From Lutjanus erythropterus (taxonomy: Eukaryota; Chordata; Actinopteri; Lutjaniformes; Lutjanidae), in the NCBI GenBank assembly GCA_020091685.1, contig CM034610.1, positions 11,158,746 to 11,222,745 of the forward strand: DNA of 64,000 bases. Direction: 5' to 3'. Positions 60,716 through 64,000 of this stretch are shown here, piece after piece (positions within the stretch are counted from its first letter, which is position 1; every line of letters starts with the position of its first letter). The notes beneath the pieces were generated by a model. That model was not told the DNA's origin and searched no databases. It saw only the letters and a list, made by a program, of their open reading frames with translations. A program made the translations under genes and the position numbers.

Positions 60716-61110
60716 AATGGTCAGCAATAGTCAGCTTGATTATGTTTTCATGGTTTCAGCTTTTCAAATGTGTAGATTTTCAGTTTTTTTTGTCATGTAT
60801 CATTATAAATATGATGTTGAACTCAAAAAGACACTTGGAGATTTGCCAGATTACTGTAAATAGTTAGTTAATCAACTTTAACCCCAGTATGACTATACAG
60901 CCTACATTTTTTATGGTTGTGTGTCTCCCAATTTAAACTTTAAGACCTAAGCAACTCATGCTTGTCTTTAATTTCCATGTTGAAGTTTATGCATTTGTTG
61001 TTGAGACAACAATCTCACCTTGAAGGTCCATTAAATTCTATTATTATTAATGTAGATATTTTTATTTTTCAGAGCTTTTTAAGGATTTCTCGTCCCATTG
61101 GCTTCAAAGT

Positions 61111-61310
61111 AGGGTTGCAACTAGGATTATTTTCGTTATCAATCAATCTGCCAATTATTTTCACAATTATTCACTTAGTCTATAAAATGTCAAAAAATTG
61201 CTCAACTTTTGTTCAAATATTTGAGATATTTATGTATCTGGAAAGATTAATTGATTATCCAAATAGTTGGCAACTAATTTTCTTTGATCAACTAATTGCT
61301 AATTGCTGCT
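61111..61310 (+). mobile_element. Degenerate teleost repeat, same family as 9229-9496
   Basis: Starts AGGGTTGCAACTAGGATTAT, continues with CTATAAAATGTCAAAAAATT, and ends in a TTGATTATCC / AACTAATTGC pattern. This is the reverse-complement arrangement of the copy at 9229-9496. It lies in baiap2l1 intron 3. Confidence 0.55.
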
Positions 61311-64000
61311 TTACTTAAGTTCACTTTTGAACTTAAAAACAAAGACAAAATTGAGGCAAATTTATTCTCTTATCTGGAGCTTTCAGTCATATCATGAAGT
61401 ATGCAGTGGCTGTTGGTTGTGTTGCTTGTTTATACAAACTAAGTGGTCGGTTTGGTTCGACAAGATTAAAATCACAAAAACTAGAGCTGTGACATTTTTA
61501 TCATGATAGTGATATTCCCATTTGATGGCAGGATATCTGTTCTCCCCACAGTTAATGACACAATACTGACTATAATGTGAACTCATTTGGAGCAGCCTGA
61601 GTCACAGTGCACAGAGTCCAGAGGGAGTTTAACCACAGTTACCTCTCCATCTGTTTCTACCAGTGGATTCAGCATTGATCACAGTGACATCATTAAAATA
61701 ACAGGAAGGGAAGAGCTCTTCTATGGCAACCTCCAAACAGTGTCTCTCCCCACCTGCACTGGAATGTGTATGATCAAGATACCATTCGATCCTGAGTCAC
61801 GTAGGAGGTGTCCCCGCTTCATTACGCACACGTCAGGCCTGCGTGGACAAGCAGAGTGATGCAAATCACTGATAAAACGCTGCTACAAGACGATGACCAG
61901 TTCAAGTTCAACCCAGATGTTGCTTGCACAATAATGTAAGGGTTATCAGTTAAAGTGGTGAAGAAAAGGTGAGGCTGAGGAAAAAGTGTCAACAGGTGAG
62001 CTGCCAGTACTTGCCCTGCCAACGTCATCTAATATTGTACAGCCTCCTTATCTAAAACCAAATAGGCACTGGTTGTGTTGGCACAGGGCACGCCCATCTC
62101 ATAAATGGCATCACCTGTTGAGAATGTCAAAGGCGTTACTGTGGGATCTATTGGCCGTCTTGTAAAACAGGCATTTGATACAGGTGTCCCAAAGAAGCCA
62201 TGCAAATTAATTAACAACTTGCTTATGACAGCACCAAAAGAAATAAAATTGTGTTTCAGCCTTATGGATTATTAGGTCATAATTTAAAATAAGAAGAGTC
62301 TAAGAAACAATCCTGACTTTAAAAATACGATCTTATCCTCCTTCATCCTATCTTATCTCAGAATTGGAAATCCTAAATACTCAATCCAACATTGCTTATC
62401 AGCTTTTATGTCTGTTATCGGGCTAACAACTTGGTAACCGTTGGTATTTCTCATTGAAACATGCAATCAGACACAAGAAAATGGAGCCCAGATGAGTTCT
62501 AGGTGTTGGTAACATCTGTAGAGAAAGAGAGTGGGCCAAGACAGCATCCAGCGTCTATTGTGTACAAGCAATAAAAGAGCAGCCATATGGATTAACCAAG
62601 TTAGCTAACACTACTGTTTACTACTGTTAGCAAACACTACTGTTAGCTAGTTAGTAAGTTATCTACTATTACAGGTGGAAATGTAAAAGATATGACAGCT
62701 TAACAGTTATCCCTAAAGTTAGGAGCACTTAAGATTTGAGAAATTGAGGATACTTGTGTAGCTAACACACTTTTCCTATTTGAAGTAGGATGGGAAACCA
62801 GGAACTGTTCATCTGCAATGGCTTTATTCTAAATCAGGTCCTAACCCTAATTAATTAAGATAGGGTCTGCAAGTGAGGAAGTTTCTGCAATCAGTCAGGC
62901 CTAAAGCTGAGACTACTAATGTATTGGATAAATAAAGTCAAAGTTCATTGTATCTAGTTGTGAACTGCAGCATATTAATCACTATTATGATAAAGTTGAA
63001 TGTTGATGAGGAAGTGGAGGAGAGAATAAGCAAAGAGTGCATAATGATGAATCATGAGTCATATGTGTGAATCATGGATGGTGTAGTTTTCCACAGGGAT
63101 TCTTTATCAACCGACCTACGTAAAAATCCATGTGAACATGGTGTTGGTTGTACATTTGGAATCTGTGATGTGAGATTAGATTATCTTGGTACTTAAAACC
63201 CTCAGAAGAGAACAAACTGCCAGCAACAGACAGAGATAGGAGATAAGATAAACTGAGAAAAAGCCACCTAGTGATGTTGTTGTTCTTTTTAGGTGACACA
63301 TTTGAATAGCACTCCAGTTCAGCCCCGTAGACGCTAAAACCTTTGTGTTGCCAGGTGCTTGTTTTCTTTTCCATAGTCTTTTTCATTTACACTTTAGCAA
63401 GAGAGAATCCATTTTTATTTTTACTTTTACACCTCTTCTCTCACACCTTATTTCCACAGAGAGTCAGCCCAAAAGTTTTTCACTGCAGTTCACCCTCTTC
63501 AGCTGTTCATGTGACAGATTCATGATTCACTATATAGTCTATACATTTACACACATAAGCATACACTGTATTCTCTAAGTTGTTGAGGTTTCAATCAAGC
63601 TAAAACTGTTAAAGCTACTACAAGGGGGTTTTAACTGGTTATGAAACTGGTTCAATTTAATAAAGATGGCTCCGTATGACCTACATAAGAAAACAAGACC
63701 ATCTGTGATAAGATTAATTATGCTTAATGTCAGACTCTTCTTGAAATCAGATGAAACAAGCCTGTGTTTACATTTTCCCTGACAAAGTTATGTTGAGTCG
63801 TATATTAGCCAGTTAAAAGCAGGAGATCTTTCTAGGGATAATTTAATTTTGATGTTATATTTTGTGGTTATAACGGTGGAAACCCTACCACTTTTGTCCA
63901 CGGGGTCCTCCAAAATCAACACAGTATGAAAGTTCCTTGTCGAAGCTTAAGTCTTGAAATAAACTAAAAAAGTTTCTGCCAACCTATAATCTTTTGTTGA

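Larger units (their letters stand above)
54601..64000 (+). other. baiap2l1: baiap2l1 intron 3 (to window end)
   Basis: I looked for the next I-BAR exon, expected to encode a helix with an EISSTHKKLNE-like start, and did not find it, so intron 3 is longer than 9.4 kb. The interval contains a foldback repeat (54749-55603), DNA-transposon fragments (56560-56830, 61111-61310) and a perfect 15-bp hairpin (60679-60715). The rest looks unique and AT-rich. Confidence 0.7.

Overview
The window is vertebrate nuclear DNA, almost certainly from a ray-finned (teleost, probably percomorph) fish. It has split genes with GT-AG introns, short introns, many dinucleotide arrays, tRNA-derived SINEs and degenerate copies of repeats typical of teleost genomes. 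The encoded proteins are close to human TRRAP, NPTX2, TMEM130 and BAIAP2L1, which are neighbours on human chromosome 7q21-q22. There are no prokaryotic features: no operons, CRISPR arrays, phage or insertion sequences. Nothing in the window looks like a new multi-gene system; the interest lies in splice-site architecture, micro-synteny and repeats.

Layout, left to right. (1) 1-23600, minus strand: the 5' part of trrap, the giant pseudokinase scaffold of SAGA and TIP60/NuA4 histone acetyltransferase complexes. I place 30 coding exons (numbered 2-31) that join in frame into 1482 codons; the rest of the gene lies left of base 1. (2) About 23600-28870: the gap between the divergent trrap and nptx2 promoters, AT-rich and repeat-bearing. 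(3) 29270-35921, plus strand: complete nptx2 (neuronal pentraxin 2), five exons, 438 aa, with a GC-AG third intron. (4) 35922-43310: the convergent gap, with likely poly(A) signals of both flanking genes and several old repeats. (5) 43311-48964, minus strand: a complete TMEM130-like, PKD-domain membrane protein of 314 aa in eight coding exons. It has a short ectodomain and a tail ending in an acidic dileucine motif. (6) 51060-54600, plus strand: CpG-bearing promoter/leader and the first three coding exons of baiap2l1, an I-BAR domain actin regulator; its other exons lie right of base 64000. (7) 54601-64000: intron 3 of baiap2l1, starting with a foldback repeat element.

The four genes do not form a pathway. 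They are a conserved linkage group, arranged divergent-convergent-divergent. As I recall the human map, the order and strands here differ from human by one inversion of the NPTX2-TMEM130 pair between BAIAP2L1 and TRRAP. Exon boundaries were placed by reading splice sites by eye and checking that the frame closes (4446 nt for the trrap part, 1317 nt for nptx2, 945 nt for the TMEM130-like gene). Transcription starts and 3' ends are estimates. Repeat family names are by recognition only, without a database search.
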